A DNA stretch of 64,000 bases from Shewanella olleyana (GTDB taxonomy: Bacteria; Pseudomonadota; Gammaproteobacteria; Enterobacterales; Shewanellaceae), in contig NZ_JAKILD010000005.1 of the NCBI RefSeq assembly GCF_023283825.1, forward strand, positions 124,001 through 188,000. The letters are read 5' to 3'. The notes below the pieces were generated by a model, which did not search any database, was not told the origin of the DNA, and was given only the letters and a program-made list of their open reading frames with translations. Of the stretch, positions 38,356 to 48,885 are shown piece after piece (the stretch's first letter is position 1; each line of letters begins with the position of its first letter). The translations under genes were made by a program, and so were the position numbers.

Positions 38356-39714
38356 ATGAAAAAAACAATATTGACTGTGGCAGTTAGTGCCATGCTTTTC
38401 GGGGCAACGACTCAAGTGAATGCGGCTGGTTTTCAGTTAGCTGAATATTCTTCGACTGGTTTAGGCCGTGCTTTCGCTGGTGAAGCTGCCATGGCAGACA
38501 ATGCAGCAGCTCAAGCTAGAAACCCTGCAATGTTAACTTACCTTGAAGGCCGTCAGCTTTCTGGTGGTGCTATTTATGTCATGCCAAATGTTGATGTTGT
38601 TGGTGATGTTAGCATTAGCTCTCCATTGTTAGGTCCAGATCCTATTTCAATGCCTGCTGATGCTATCGACTTCGCTGGCAGTGCAGTTGTGCCTAATTTC
38701 TATTATTCAAATCAGCTTAATGATCAATGGACTTGGGGTTTAGCCGTAAACTCTAACTATGGTCTAGCAACCGAGCTTGACGCGACTCATCCCGCTGCAC
38801 TTTTTGGTGATGAAACTGGTATTACAACAGTTGAGTTCAATCCGAATATTGCTTACAAAATCAATGAAGCATTTAGTGTAGGTGCAGGTTTTCGTATTGT
38901 TTATGGTGAAGGCCATGTCGGCGCATCAATGCCAGGTTGGATTGACGGTGTAAAACAAGCGGTACCAGATTTAGCGCCAATGCTTCCTGAAGCTGGTGCA
39001 AGTCTGAAGTACATGGAAGGTGATGATATTGCTTTCGGTTGGCAGTTAGGTACGAGCTGGCAAATCAATGAGACTCACCGTTTAGGTTTTGCTTATCATA
39101 GTGGTGTTGAATTAGAGCTTGATGGTCATGCTTCTGGTTTACTTTATGATGGCGGCCAAGATGTTTACATCGAAGGTTACTTACCTATCGAATTGCCTGC
39201 ATTTGCAGAGCTTGCGTCGCATCATCAATTCACTGACAACTGGGCAATGCACGCAAGTGTTAATTGGACTCAGTGGAGCACGTTTGAAGAGTTAGTTGCT
39301 TATTTCCCTGGTGATATTAAGCCAATCGATCCTGAAACAGGGTTGCCAATTGAGTCTGACTTAGTAAAAGAAGAGAACTTTAAAGATAACTGGCGCTTTG
39401 CATTAGGCACCACTTACCAGTTGAATGACAAGTGGTTAGTACGTGGTGGTATGGCATTAGATAAAGGTGCTGCGCAGGACGAATACCGTTCGACGACTAT
39501 TCCTGATTCTGACCGTTTATGGTTTAGTGCGGGTGCTGGCTACCAAGCGACTCAAAATCTAACAGTTGATTTTGCCGTAACTTATATTAAAGGTGTGGGT
39601 GATGCACCGATTGACGAAACTCAAGACTTATTGGGTTTAGCGTCGGTTAACTACAGCGGTGATGTTGAAGCTGACGTATGGTTAGTTGGTGTTCAATTTA
39701 GCTACAAGATGTAG
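38356..39714 (+). CDS. fadL: FadL/OmpP1/TodX family outer membrane channel
   Basis: 452 aa. FadL-type beta-barrels carry long-chain fatty acids and other hydrophobic compounds across the outer membrane. A signal peptide ends VNA-A (about residue 23), giving the mature start AGFQLAEYSSTGLGRAFAGE, which is the family hallmark, together with the NPA motif in AQARNPAML. Alternating strand patterns run to the C-terminal aromatic-containing strand VQFSYKM. Shewanella species usually have several FadL paralogues, so substrate choice is uncertain. It has its own terminator and a possible CRP site. Confidence 0.93.
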   Translation: MKKTILTVAVSAMLFGATTQVNAAGFQLAEYSSTGLGRAFAGEAAMADNAAAQARNPAMLTYLEGRQLSGGAIYVMPNVDVVGDVSISSPLLGPDPISMPADAIDFAGSAVVPNFYYSNQLNDQWTWGLAVNSNYGLATELDATHPAALFGDETGITTVEFNPNIAYKINEAFSVGAGFRIVYGEGHVGASMPGWIDGVKQAVPDLAPMLPEAGASLKYMEGDDIAFGWQLGTSWQINETHRLGFAYHSGVELELDGHASGLLYDGGQDVYIEGYLPIELPAFAELASHHQFTDNWAMHASVNWTQWSTFEELVAYFPGDIKPIDPETGLPIESDLVKEENFKDNWRFALGTTYQLNDKWLVRGGMALDKGAAQDEYRSTTIPDSDRLWFSAGAGYQATQNLTVDFAVTYIKGVGDAPIDETQDLLGLASVNYSGDVEADVWLVGVQFSYKM

Positions 39715-39744
39715 TTTGTTGGCGTAAATTGCTGATTTAGATTT

Positions 39745-39770
39745 AAGCCTCGCAAATGCGGGGCTTTTTT
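39745..39770 (+). terminator. terminator of the fadL-like gene
   Basis: Stem AAGCCTCGC/GCGGGGCTT (one G-T pair) with AAAT loop, followed by TTTT. Confidence 0.88.
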
Positions 39771-39919
39771 ATGTTTGTTATATACATCTTATTTCAATAA
39801 CTTGCATTACATCTGCTATCAGGCTTGTGATTGAGCAGTATCCGTCTTAACTTATTATGATAAAGCAATTAAGGTGCAGAGATATTTATTACAGCACCAC
39901 CTGCATTGATAGGCTAATC

Positions 39920-41404
39920 ATGAATTCGAAGAAATATGTTATCGCGCTCGACCAAGGCACAACCAGCTCAAGAGCTATCGTTTTTGATCATAAAGCCAAT
40001 ATGGTGGCTGTATCCCAACGCGAGTTTACCCAAATATACCCTCAAGCCGGCTGGGTTGAGCATGATCCGATGGAGATTTGGTCATCTCAAAGCTCGTCGT
40101 TAATCGAGGTGTTAGCAAGAGCTGGGATCAGTTGTGATGATGTTGCCGCAATCGGTATCACTAACCAGCGTGAGACAACTGTTGTATGGGATAAACATAC
40201 AGGTAAACCGATCCATAATGCGATTGTATGGCAGTGCCGCCGCAGCCAAGCTATCTGCCAGCAATTTAAAGCTGACGGATTAGAGAATTATATAAAATCG
40301 GCCACAGGCTTAGTGTTAGATCCTTACTTTTCAGCAAGTAAAATTAAGTGGTTACTGGATAATGTTGAAGGTGCCCGTGAGAAAGCGGAAGCGGGTGACT
40401 TACTATTTGGCACCATTGACACTTGGTTGGTGTGGAAACTCACCCAAGGTAAAGTGCATGTCACTGAACCGACAAATGCATCCCGCACTATGCTGTTTAA
40501 TATTCATCAGCAGCAATGGGATGAAAAGCTACTGCAGGCTTTTGATATTCCTCGCGCTATGCTTCCTGAAGTTAAGCCCTCTTGTGCAGTTTACGGCACA
40601 ACCAGTATTGCAGGAGGTGAGATTGCCGTAGCAGGCATGGCGGGCGATCAGCAGTCAGCGCTGTTTGGTCAACTGTGTTTTGAACCTGGCATGGCCAAAA
40701 ATACCTATGGTACTGGCTGTTTCTTATTGATGAATACCGGCGAGAAAGCGGTAGCTTCTACCCATGGCATGTTGACCACCATAGGTATAGGTGGTGATTT
40801 ATCGGTTAATTATGCTCTAGAAGGCGCGGTATTTATGGGCGGCGCAGTGATCCAGTGGCTGCGTGATGAAATGGGCTTAATTCAAGATGCACAAGATACT
40901 GAGTACTTTGCCAATAAAGTGGCAGACACCCATGGTGTTTATTTAGTGCCGGCCTTTGTCGGTTTAGGCGCGCCTTACTGGGATGCCGATGCCCGAGGGG
41001 CCATTGTGGGATTAACCCGTGGCGTTAACCGAAGCCATATTATTCGCGCCGCATTAGAAGCCATTGCTTATCAAAGTAAAGACTTACTGGAAGCGATGAG
41101 CCAAGACTCTGGTGTTGAGCTTAAACAAATAAGGGTTGATGGTGGCGCCGTTGCTAATGACTTCTTAATGCAGTTTCAAGCTGATATCAGTGATGTTGAT
41201 GTTATTCGACCTCAAGTGACAGAAACCACTGCGATGGGCGCTGCTTATCTTGCTGGATTAGCCGTTGGGTTCTGGCAATCAACTGATGAACTTAAGAACA
41301 TTGCTATTACTGATAAACAATTCTCTGCGCAAATGGATGACGCTGTGAGAACAGACTTATATCAAGGTTGGCAGAAGGCGGTACAGCAAACTATTGCAAA
41401 ATAA
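39920..41404 (+). CDS. glpK: glycerol kinase
   Basis: 494 aa. It phosphorylates glycerol to glycerol 3-phosphate. FGGY-kinase signatures: [20 protein letters not shown] at the N-terminus, [23 protein letters not shown] and the C-terminal [18 protein letters not shown] 39920 gives the family N-terminus; 21 codons upstream in the frame are not family-like. No glpF, glpD or glpR is adjacent, so this copy is separated from a glp operon. Upstream is the FadL gene, downstream a convergent small gene. Confidence 0.96.
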   Translation: MNSKKYVIALDQGTTSSRAIVFDHKANMVAVSQREFTQIYPQAGWVEHDPMEIWSSQSSSLIEVLARAGISCDDVAAIGITNQRETTVVWDKHTGKPIHNAIVWQCRRSQAICQQFKADGLENYIKSATGLVLDPYFSASKIKWLLDNVEGAREKAEAGDLLFGTIDTWLVWKLTQGKVHVTEPTNASRTMLFNIHQQQWDEKLLQAFDIPRAMLPEVKPSCAVYGTTSIAGGEIAVAGMAGDQQSALFGQLCFEPGMAKNTYGTGCFLLMNTGEKAVASTHGMLTTIGIGGDLSVNYALEGAVFMGGAVIQWLRDEMGLIQDAQDTEYFANKVADTHGVYLVPAFVGLGAPYWDADARGAIVGLTRGVNRSHIIRAALEAIAYQSKDLLEAMSQDSGVELKQIRVDGGAVANDFLMQFQADISDVDVIRPQVTETTAMGAAYLAGLAVGFWQSTDELKNIAITDKQFSAQMDDAVRTDLYQGWQKAVQQTIAK

Positions 41405-41515
41405 TAGCTCAGGTTAATCTGCAATTGCTCAAGTCGGTATTCGGTTGAATTTAACCGTTTTGAAGTGTTGGTATTAAGGTGATTAGGCTTTAATACCTAA
41501 TTGCTGAAGCTCTGA

Positions 41516-41563
41516 GATATTCGAGGTTTAACTTCTATATCTGGCAAATTAAACCTCGATATC
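41516..41563. repeat. long hairpin at the convergent end of glpK and a small gene
   Basis: GATAT-T-CGAGGTTTAA pairs with TTAAACCTCG-ATATC over 15 bp with a one-base bulge and a 17-nt loop. It contains the stop codon of the small gene. A second inverted repeat GGTATTAA/TTAATACC lies at 41470-41497. Neither has a U-run; they may be processing or terminator structures. Confidence 0.65.
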
Positions 41564-41785
41564 GATGTGTTTAATGATTGAGTCGTCACCAGACTGCTTA
41601 GAAGCTTTACTTGAGCTAGTACTTTTTTGCGCTAACTTGTTTTCTGGTGGTAGTTGAGATTGAGGCGCTTCATGACTGTCAGCGGAGATAGAATCACTAT
41701 CGCTGACTTTTTTAACATTTCTTTTTACTCCATCTACCTGTCGTGGTGGTCTGGCGGTAATGGCATAAATACTGTCTAAACTCAT
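41549..41785 (-). CDS. small hydrophilic protein of unknown function
   Basis: 78 aa, starting MSLDSIYAITARPPRQVDGV with a strong GAGGAGG ribosome site 6 nt upstream; this supports a real gene. The middle is rich in S, K, Q and D and looks disordered; the end IIKHIDIEV is more ordered. No signal peptide, membrane span or known motif was seen. It stands alone, convergent with glpK and divergent from the mraZ cluster, with its stop codon inside a hairpin. Confidence 0.7.
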   Translation of the reverse strand: MSLDSIYAITARPPRQVDGVKRNVKKVSDSDSISADSHEAPQSQLPPENKLAQKSTSSSKASKQSGDDSIIKHIDIEV

Positions 41786-42230
41786 TTTAGCCTCCTCAAT
41801 CAAAATGCACGTTATCTACTACACGTTATCTACTAACTATTAGTATATCGACAATTATTAGTTTATCGGCAATTGTTGATTAATATTTAATCTATTTATT
41901 TTAAATTACTTAAAATGTTAAGCCGTTTCAATTTAGGAGCGATATCTGAAATACTTGGCAGATATTATTTTCAGAAAGTGAGCTATCCCACATTGGATGG
42001 ATATTTATCAATTAATAATTCAGCTTAGATCGATGCTTATTGTTATTTTTATATGAAAAAAGTCACATTTTAGATCAAATTCCCCACATTTATTACTGAT
42101 ATGAATGCTGTTATGTCTATGGTTTCGTTCATTTACCCGCCTATAAACCACTTTTCTCCACCTCGAACTCCTTAATAATAAATTGCTGCTAACCCGCTTC
42201 AGAACTGGATTTAATTAATGTTCTCATCCC
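41786..42230. other. intergenic region upstream of the mraZ promoter
   Basis: About 445 bp, AT-rich, with no gene recognised. It must contain the promoter of the small divergent gene and may contain further upstream controls of the division cluster. Confidence 0.35.
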
Positions 42231-42260
42231 TTGACAATACTTGTGTTGTATCCCTAAACT
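42231..42260 (+). promoter_or_regulatory. candidate promoter of the dcw cluster
   Basis: A perfect TTGACA is followed after 18 bp by TAAACT. The MraZ repeats begin 10 bp downstream, over the expected transcript start. Confidence 0.6.
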
Positions 42261-42269
42261 TAAGGGTTG

Positions 42270-42294
42270 TGGGGAATTGTGGATATTTGTGGGA
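42270..42294 (+). promoter_or_regulatory. MraZ operator: three direct repeats at 10-bp period
   Basis: TGGGG, TGGAT and TGGGA start at 42270, 42280 and 42290. Repeats of TGGGN separated by 5 bp between promoter and mraZ are the known binding site of MraZ, giving negative autoregulation of the cluster. The middle repeat is imperfect. Confidence 0.8.
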
Positions 42295-42326
42295 TTTTTA
42301 ATAACAATTAATAGGAATTAATCACT

Positions 42327-42785
42327 GTGTTTCGGGGTGCTAGTGCGATAAACATGGATGCAAAAGGGCGGATCGCTATTCCAATGCGATACCGAGAATC
42401 CTTGCGTTCTGAGCACGAAGGTATCGTTGTTATTACAGTAGATATTCAATCGCATTGTTTATTGATCTATCCGATCCACGAATGGGAATTGATAGAAGCA
42501 AAGTTAATGCAGCTATCTGACACCGACAAAGTTGAACGCTCCATGAAACGAAGATTATTAGGCCACGCTCATGAATGTGAGTTAGATGGTAATGGACGCG
42601 CGCTTGTTCCTCCAGCTTTAAGACAGTATGCAGGGTTACAAAAGAAAACCATGCTGGTGGGCTTATTGAACAAGTTTGAATTGTGGGATGAGGCCGCTTG
42701 GCAGACACAAATGGATGAAAGCCATGAGTTGATCCAAGCTGAAGATCTCGCTAACCATGAAAGATTAGCTAATTTTTCATTATAA
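42327..42785 (+). CDS. mraZ: transcriptional regulator MraZ
   Basis: 152 aa from GTG 42327. MraZ is an AbrB-like DNA-binding protein that represses its own dcw cluster. Two swapped-hairpin repeats are visible: INMDAKGRIAIPMRYRESL and ELDGNGRALVPPALRQYAG, each with the DXXGR signature. It heads the cluster directly after its repeat operator. The ribosome site (AGGA) is rather far from the GTG. Confidence 0.97.
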   Translation: MFRGASAINMDAKGRIAIPMRYRESLRSEHEGIVVITVDIQSHCLLIYPIHEWELIEAKLMQLSDTDKVERSMKRRLLGHAHECELDGNGRALVPPALRQYAGLQKKTMLVGLLNKFELWDEAAWQTQMDESHELIQAEDLANHERLANFSL

Positions 42786-42807
42786 ATAACCAATTAAGAA
42801 GAGTGTG

Positions 42808-43749
42808 ATGAGCCAAGAATTTGCCCATTTATCTGTACTACTAAAAGAAACCGTTGACGGTTTGAATATCCATGAAGATGGCATCTATATCGATGGCACT
42901 TTTGGACGTGGTGGTCATTCTAGGCATGTGCTGAGTCAACTCGGTGAAAATGGTCGCTTGATTGCTATCGATCGCGACCCTCAAGCAATTGAAGCTGCAA
43001 AACAGTTTGCTGACGATCCTCGCTTTCAGATTGTTCATGGTGGATTTGGTCAGTTGGCTGAATATGTTACTGAGCTAGGCCTAAAAGGCAAAATCAATGG
43101 TGTGTTACTGGATCTCGGTGTGTCGTCACCGCAATTAGATGATGCTGAGCGTGGATTTAGCTTTTTACGCGATGGGCCATTAGACATGCGTATGGATAAC
43201 AGCCAAGGCCAAACTGCTGCCCAGTGGATTGCGAAAGCTGATATTGAAGATATGGCTTGGGTATTTAGAACCTATGGTGAAGAGAAAAACTCGCGCCATA
43301 TTGCTCGTTGTATTGCGGCTGACCGTGATGAAAAGCCTTTTCTAAGAACCAAAGATTTAGCTGATTTAATTGCTCGTATTACTAAAAATAAAGAGCGTAA
43401 CAAGCATCCTGCTACTCGTGTTTTCCAAGCGATTCGAATTTATATCAACAGTGAGCTTGAGCAAATCGAGCAAGCATTAGAAGGTGCTGTTGAAGTACTG
43501 GCGCCTGAAGGTCGCTTGTCTGTGATCAGTTTCCATTCGTTAGAAGATCGAATGGTGAAACGCTTTATTCGTAAGAATAGCCAAGGTGAGAGTGTGCCAC
43601 ATGGCCTGCCAATCACTGAAGCTGAAATCAATAAATCAAGAAAGCTTAAATCTATGGGTAAGGCAATGAAGCCTTCAGATATTGAGATTGAGCAAAACCC
43701 TCGTGCACGTAGTTCGGTACTTCGTGTCGCGCAGCGTCTTGATTATTAA
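42808..43749 (+). CDS. rsmH: 16S rRNA (cytosine(1402)-N(4))-methyltransferase
   Basis: 313 aa. It methylates N4 of C1402 in the ribosomal decoding site using SAM. Signatures: [27 protein letters not shown] and [22 protein letters not shown] (in two parts, [17 protein letters not shown]), then [19 protein letters not shown] 42808 is taken as start; GTG 42805 would add one residue. Second gene of the dcw cluster. Confidence 0.97.
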   Translation: MSQEFAHLSVLLKETVDGLNIHEDGIYIDGTFGRGGHSRHVLSQLGENGRLIAIDRDPQAIEAAKQFADDPRFQIVHGGFGQLAEYVTELGLKGKINGVLLDLGVSSPQLDDAERGFSFLRDGPLDMRMDNSQGQTAAQWIAKADIEDMAWVFRTYGEEKNSRHIARCIAADRDEKPFLRTKDLADLIARITKNKERNKHPATRVFQAIRIYINSELEQIEQALEGAVEVLAPEGRLSVISFHSLEDRMVKRFIRKNSQGESVPHGLPITEAEINKSRKLKSMGKAMKPSDIEIEQNPRARSSVLRVAQRLDY

Positions 43750-43825
43750 CAGTAAATGATGACGCTAATCTGCTATTCATTTAACGGGTTAGTGTTGTAT
43801 AGATTGAAAGATAAATGGGGTTAAC

Positions 43826-44140
43826 TTGGGGCAATCATCAATAAAATTATCACGTATTGTACTCGCTGATATTTGGCGACATAAGTGGATTTTATTAATG
43901 TCGATGGTCGTACTCATCAATGCAGTTGGTGTGGTTTATACCAGTCATGCAACCCGTAAGTTAACTTCGCAGATGGATCATTTATTACAAGAGCGCGACC
44001 GATTAGACATTGAATGGCGCAACTTGTTATTGGAAGAGCAATCTAAGTCGGAACACAGTCGTGTGACTCGAATTGCCACTAAAGATTTAAAAATGATGAG
44101 GCCATTACCCAAAGAAGAAGTGGTTATTCGGTTACCGTAG
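43826..44140 (+). CDS. ftsL: cell division protein FtsL
   Basis: 104 aa from TTG 43826 with GGGG 5 nt upstream. FtsL is a bitopic divisome protein acting with FtsB and FtsQ. A short cytoplasmic N-terminus, one membrane span (about 18-40, ILLMSMVVLINAVGVVY) and a periplasmic leucine-zipper-like coil (LTSQMDHLLQERDRLDIEW) fit the family. Sequence is poorly conserved; position between rsmH and ftsI confirms it. Confidence 0.93.
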   Translation: MGQSSIKLSRIVLADIWRHKWILLMSMVVLINAVGVVYTSHATRKLTSQMDHLLQERDRLDIEWRNLLLEEQSKSEHSRVTRIATKDLKMMRPLPKEEVVIRLP

Positions 44141-44219
44141 ATTAGGTTGTAATAGCAGGGCTGCAGTCAAAGAGCTCGATAGAATAGGGATTGTTGAGTC
44201 ACTAACTCAAGTTTAAATA

Positions 44220-45956
44220 ATGAGCAGACAAGCTAAGCGTAAGTTAAATCCAGAGCTAATTCCGTGGCGATTATTCGTTGTGGTTGGTTTTGTTTTGCTT
44301 TTATTTACCGCTTTGATTGCTCGAGCAGCTTATATTCAAATTATTGAACCGGACAAATTACGTCACGAAAGTGATATGCGTACGCTACGAACCAGTAGCA
44401 ACCAAGTACAGCGTGGCTTAATCACAGACCGAAACGGTGAAATGCTGGCAGTGAGTGTACCAGTTCGCGCGGTTTGGGCCGATCCTAAAATTTCCCACGA
44501 TAAAGATGCCTTTAAAGACATGCGTCGCTGGAAAGCGCTTGCGGATGTGTTACATGAGCCTGTCGATAAAATCGTTAATAAAGTGCAGCGCGATCCAAAG
44601 CGTCGATTTATCTATTTAAAACGCCAAGTGACGCCAGCTGTTGCTGAATACATCAAGCAGTTAAAAATCTCGGGCATTTATTTAAAATCTGAATCTCGCC
44701 GTTATTACCCTGCGGGTGAAACCGCTGCACAGTTGGTTGGGTTAACCAATATCGATGATGTCGGTATTGAAGGTATTGAAAATGCATATGACAGTTGGCT
44801 AACAGGCACGCCTTCTAAACAAAAAGTACGTAAGTCTCGCGATGGTAAAGTGGTTCAGCGTCTAGATATCGTTGAAGAAGGTGAGAGCTCAAATGATTTA
44901 GTGCTCAGTATCGATCAGCGTATTCAGCAACTTGCCTATCGTGAGTTAAAGCGCACAACAGAAATTAACCAAGCGACGTCAGGGTCTGTGGTGGTATTAG
45001 ACGTGCATACAGGCGAAGTCCTTGCAATGGTTAACACACCATCTTACAACCCAAATTCCCGTGAAAACTTACAATCCTATCGCATGCGTAATCGCGCATT
45101 GACGGATACCTTTGAGCCGGGCTCGACCGTAAAACCGTTCGTGGTCGCTGCAGCATTAGAGGCGGGTACTGTTGAGCGCAATGATTTAATTAATACTTCT
45201 CCAGGCTGGATGCGAGTGGGTGGACGACAAGTTCGCGACACAATCAACTACGGCAACATGACCTTAGACAAAATCTTAGTGAAATCCAGTAACGTCGGGA
45301 TCAGTAAGGTTTCGTTATCTATGCCAGTTCAAGAGTTACTTGGAACCTACCAGTCTATGGGGCTAGGTAACTATTCAGGTATTAATTTGGCTGGTGAAAG
45401 CGCGGGCCTTATTCATGATCGTCGCCGTTGGTCAGACTTTGAACGTGCGACGTTATCTTATGGCTATGGTCTGACAGCGACACCACTTCAGCTAGCAAGA
45501 ATGTATGCCACATTAGGCAGCGGTGGAGTGCTTTATCCCGTATCGATTCTCAAGTTAAAGCAAGCGCCTCGTGGCGAGCAAGTGATCTCCGAGCAGACGG
45601 CCAAAGATGTCATGGAAATGATGGTTGGGGTGACAGAACGTGGCGGCACAGCGACTAAAGCCCATATTGATGGCTACCCTATTGCAGGTAAAACCGGTAC
45701 TAGTCGTAAATCAATAGCGGGTGGATATGGCGATGATTATGTCTCGCTATTTGCTGGTGTGGCACCAGTGCACAATCCTCGTTTAGCGATTTCGATTGTA
45801 GTTAATGAGCCTAAAGGCGATCGCTACCACGGTGGTGATGTTGCTGGTCCTGCTTTTGCAAAAATTATGTCCGGAGCATTACAGATGCTCAATGTAGAGC
45901 CATTAAATGAGAAAGAAAAAGTTGAATTGGCTGCTATCGCTAGGAGGGCAGAATAA
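44220..45956 (+). CDS. ftsI: peptidoglycan D,D-transpeptidase FtsI (PBP3)
   Basis: 578 aa. The septal transpeptidase. One N-terminal membrane span (about 20-40), a pedestal domain, then the penicillin-binding domain with the active serine in GSTVKPF (S302), SSNVG as the SXN motif and KTGTSRK as the KTG motif. It shares one base with murE (TAATG). Confidence 0.97.
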   Translation: MSRQAKRKLNPELIPWRLFVVVGFVLLLFTALIARAAYIQIIEPDKLRHESDMRTLRTSSNQVQRGLITDRNGEMLAVSVPVRAVWADPKISHDKDAFKDMRRWKALADVLHEPVDKIVNKVQRDPKRRFIYLKRQVTPAVAEYIKQLKISGIYLKSESRRYYPAGETAAQLVGLTNIDDVGIEGIENAYDSWLTGTPSKQKVRKSRDGKVVQRLDIVEEGESSNDLVLSIDQRIQQLAYRELKRTTEINQATSGSVVVLDVHTGEVLAMVNTPSYNPNSRENLQSYRMRNRALTDTFEPGSTVKPFVVAAALEAGTVERNDLINTSPGWMRVGGRQVRDTINYGNMTLDKILVKSSNVGISKVSLSMPVQELLGTYQSMGLGNYSGINLAGESAGLIHDRRRWSDFERATLSYGYGLTATPLQLARMYATLGSGGVLYPVSILKLKQAPRGEQVISEQTAKDVMEMMVGVTERGGTATKAHIDGYPIAGKTGTSRKSIAGGYGDDYVSLFAGVAPVHNPRLAISIVVNEPKGDRYHGGDVAGPAFAKIMSGALQMLNVEPLNEKEKVELAAIARRAE

Positions 45957-47512
45957 TGCTTCTTAGTGATTTATTAGCTCCTTGGTTTCATTATGCTGGC
46001 CGTGAGTCAGTCTCTTCAATGACTTTAGATAGTCGTGAAGTCAGCCAAGGTTGCTTGTTTGTGGCGTTACCTGGCCATCAAGTAGATGGTAGAAAATTTA
46101 TTAACAAGGCCATTGATGCTGGTGCCCTTGGTGCGTTGATTCATACCGATAACCCTGATGAGCATGGCCAAGTGAATCATCATGATTCTGGCGTAGTATT
46201 AGTTTCATTTTTTCAGTTAAGTCGTCAATTATCGGCAGTCGCCGCGCAGTTATATCCTTTGCTTAATTCAAATATGGCGATCATTGGGATTACTGGGACA
46301 AACGGTAAAACCTCAGTGAGTCAGCTTATTGCCCAGCTAGTGACGTTGAAACAGCAAAAAGCCGCTGTGATGGGCACGCTTGGTAATGGTGTTTGGGGAA
46401 GCTTGATTGATAGTGGTAATACAACTGCAGATGCCATTACTCTGGTGCGACAGCTACATGAGTTTCAGCAGCAAAATGTTAATGCATGTGCGATTGAAGT
46501 CTCTAGTCATGGATTAGTGCAAGGCCGCGTAGAAGCAGTGCCTTTTAATACAGCTGTGTTTACCAATTTAAGTCGTGACCACCTTGATTATCATGGTGAC
46601 ATGGATGCTTACGGCGCGGCTAAAAAGCGCTTGTTTACTTTTGCATGTGTTAAAAAGGGCTTACTGAACCTTGATGATGCTGTTGGTGAGAGTTGGTTTA
46701 CCGAGCTTAAGTCGGCCAATATGTTTGGCTTCAGTCTTAAAAAACATCCTTTAGCGCGCTTTTATACCGACAATATGCGTTTTAATGATGCAGGGGTGAC
46801 ATGTGATTTGTATTACCCTGCAGACATTAATGACTCTGACTCAGAATTATTGAAAGGGCAGTTATCTTCGCCGCTTCTAGGCGACTTTAATTTATCTAAT
46901 CTTGTTGCTGCCTTAGGTTCCTTGTATTTACAAAGCTCGTTAAACGCCCAAACCGCTGGTCGAGAGTTGATGAATGAGCTACTAACGTTAGTGCCTCAGC
47001 TTAAGCCTGTCGCTGGACGGATGGAGCGATTTAATCAAGTTAATGGCCCAACATTAGTTGTTGACTATGCACATACACCAGATGCGATTGAGCATGCATT
47101 AAAAGCACTGCGTATTCATTGCGAAGGCACCTTATGGTGCGTATTTGGTTGTGGTGGTGACAGAGATAAAGGTAAGCGTCCATTAATGGCCCAAGCTGCT
47201 GAACAATATGCAGATAAAGTGATGGTTACCAGTGACAATGTTCGTAGTGAAGATCCTATGAGCATTATTAACGATGTGGTTGCTGGGTTTACAAACTCAG
47301 AGCAAGCCTTAGTTGAGGTCGATAGAATTGATGCGATAAAAGCGGTGTCACAATTGGCTGAAGCTGGCGATATTGTTTTGCTCGCGGGTAAAGGGCACGA
47401 AACTTACCAAGAAATCGCTGGTAGCCGAGTCGATTACGATGAACGTGCATTAGCCCTGATGTTAACCAGTCCAGATGCAGAGCAACCTCTTGTCAAAACA
47501 GGAGGCATCTGA
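45956..47512 (+). CDS. murE: UDP-MurNAc-L-Ala-D-Glu:meso-DAP ligase
   Basis: 518 aa. It adds the third stem-peptide residue. The ATP-binding motif is [14 protein letters not shown], and [14 protein letters not shown] is the carbamylated-lysine region. [10 protein letters not shown] corresponds to the DNPRXEDP motif of enzymes using meso-diaminopimelate. About 20 residues longer than E. coli MurE. Its TGA overlaps the ATG of murF. Confidence 0.97.
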   Translation: MLLSDLLAPWFHYAGRESVSSMTLDSREVSQGCLFVALPGHQVDGRKFINKAIDAGALGALIHTDNPDEHGQVNHHDSGVVLVSFFQLSRQLSAVAAQLYPLLNSNMAIIGITGTNGKTSVSQLIAQLVTLKQQKAAVMGTLGNGVWGSLIDSGNTTADAITLVRQLHEFQQQNVNACAIEVSSHGLVQGRVEAVPFNTAVFTNLSRDHLDYHGDMDAYGAAKKRLFTFACVKKGLLNLDDAVGESWFTELKSANMFGFSLKKHPLARFYTDNMRFNDAGVTCDLYYPADINDSDSELLKGQLSSPLLGDFNLSNLVAALGSLYLQSSLNAQTAGRELMNELLTLVPQLKPVAGRMERFNQVNGPTLVVDYAHTPDAIEHALKALRIHCEGTLWCVFGCGGDRDKGKRPLMAQAAEQYADKVMVTSDNVRSEDPMSIINDVVAGFTNSEQALVEVDRIDAIKAVSQLAEAGDIVLLAGKGHETYQEIAGSRVDYDERALALMLTSPDAEQPLVKTGGI

Positions 47513-48885
47513 TGATAGAGATTAAATTATCAACTTTAGCTGCTGAGCTTAACGCTCAACTCATCGGCGCTGACATCACCATTAATGATGTAACCAGTGA
47601 CAGCCGAAAAATGCTGGAAAGCAGTTTGTTTGTTGCCTTAAAAGGTTTACGTTTTGATGGCCATAGCTTTGCTGAAACAGCAATCGAAAATGGTGCCAAA
47701 GCGTTATTGGTAGAGCGACAACTTGATGTCAATATTCCACAGCTTGTTGTCGAGAACACGCAAAAAGCCATGGGCGCTATTGGTGCATTTGTTCGTCAAC
47801 AAGTGAATCCTAAATCAGTTGCACTGACTGGCTCTAATGGCAAAACGACGGTTAAAGAAATCGTTGCGACAATATTAACTCAGCACCATAAAGTGTTGTT
47901 TACTGCTGGCAATTTTAACAACGAAATCGGTGTGCCATTAACACTATTAAGACTTGAGCAAGGCCATGAGTATGGTGTGTTTGAGTTAGGCGCAAATCAT
48001 CAGGGTGAAATTAATTATACTTCATCTTTAGTGACGCCTCAGGTGGCATTAGTGAATAATGTCGGCCGTGCTCATCTTGAAGGTTTTGGTTCAATTGAAG
48101 GCGTTGCTGAGGCAAAGTCTGAAATCTTTAATCATCTAAGTAAAGACGGTACTGCCATTATTAATGCTGATGATGATTTTGCTGATTTCATGGTAAAAAA
48201 AGCATCGGCCTTTAAGCAACTGACGTTTTCTATTTCTGAAACTATCGACGCTGATATTAAAGCGCTTGATATTGTTGCTGATGATACTGGTTGTTATCAG
48301 TTTACTTTATTGGTTTCGGGTCATTCATATCCAGTACAACTTCCATTAGCAGGCTTACATCAAGTCAGTAATGCATTAGCTGCTAGCGCCATTTGTATCG
48401 CTTTAAATATCCCTGTTGCAGATATTGTAACGGGGTTAAGTTCGTTAACGCCCGTTAAAGGAAGAATGGTACCGCACAAGATGGGGCGGATCTTACTCGT
48501 TGATGACAGTTATAACGCCAACCCGACTTCTGTGGATGCCGCGATCAGCTGGTTAAAACAAACTCGCGGTTTTCGGTGTTTAGTACTGGGAGATTTGGGT
48601 GAATTAGGTGACAATAGCGCCCTTTTGCATTTTGAGGTTGGCGAACAAGCCAAGCTCGCTGGAATCGATGACCTGTTTTGTTGCGGACAACTCACTGAAT
48701 CAACTAGTAAAGCGTTTGGTTCTGAGCACTATAGTGACTCAGATATACTCGTTAAAACATTAATGAAAAAGATAAATCAGTTACCGGATGATGTAACTAT
48801 TTTAGTTAAAGGTTCTCGAAGCGCAGCGATGGAAACTGTGGTCGAAGAATTATTAAATGCCAATAGGCGCGGGGAGTTTGTTTAG
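47512..48885 (+). CDS. murF: UDP-MurNAc-tripeptide:D-Ala-D-Ala ligase
   Basis: 457 aa. It adds D-alanyl-D-alanine to complete the UDP-MurNAc pentapeptide. ATP site ALTGSNGKTTVKEIV, then FNNEIGVPLTLL and LVDDSYNANPTSVDAA, all family hallmarks. It overlaps murE by one base and ends directly before mraY. Its D-Ala-D-Ala substrate must come from a ddl gene elsewhere. Confidence 0.97.
   Translation: MIEIKLSTLAAELNAQLIGADITINDVTSDSRKMLESSLFVALKGLRFDGHSFAETAIENGAKALLVERQLDVNIPQLVVENTQKAMGAIGAFVRQQVNPKSVALTGSNGKTTVKEIVATILTQHHKVLFTAGNFNNEIGVPLTLLRLEQGHEYGVFELGANHQGEINYTSSLVTPQVALVNNVGRAHLEGFGSIEGVAEAKSEIFNHLSKDGTAIINADDDFADFMVKKASAFKQLTFSISETIDADIKALDIVADDTGCYQFTLLVSGHSYPVQLPLAGLHQVSNALAASAICIALNIPVADIVTGLSSLTPVKGRMVPHKMGRILLVDDSYNANPTSVDAAISWLKQTRGFRCLVLGDLGELGDNSALLHFEVGEQAKLAGIDDLFCCGQLTESTSKAFGSEHYSDSDILVKTLMKKINQLPDDVTILVKGSRSAAMETVVEELLNANRRGEFV

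Noticed and set aside
42270..42294. DnaA box TGTGGATAT upstream of mraZ as a separate feature
   Set aside because: One mismatch, and the same bases are fully explained as MraZ repeats.
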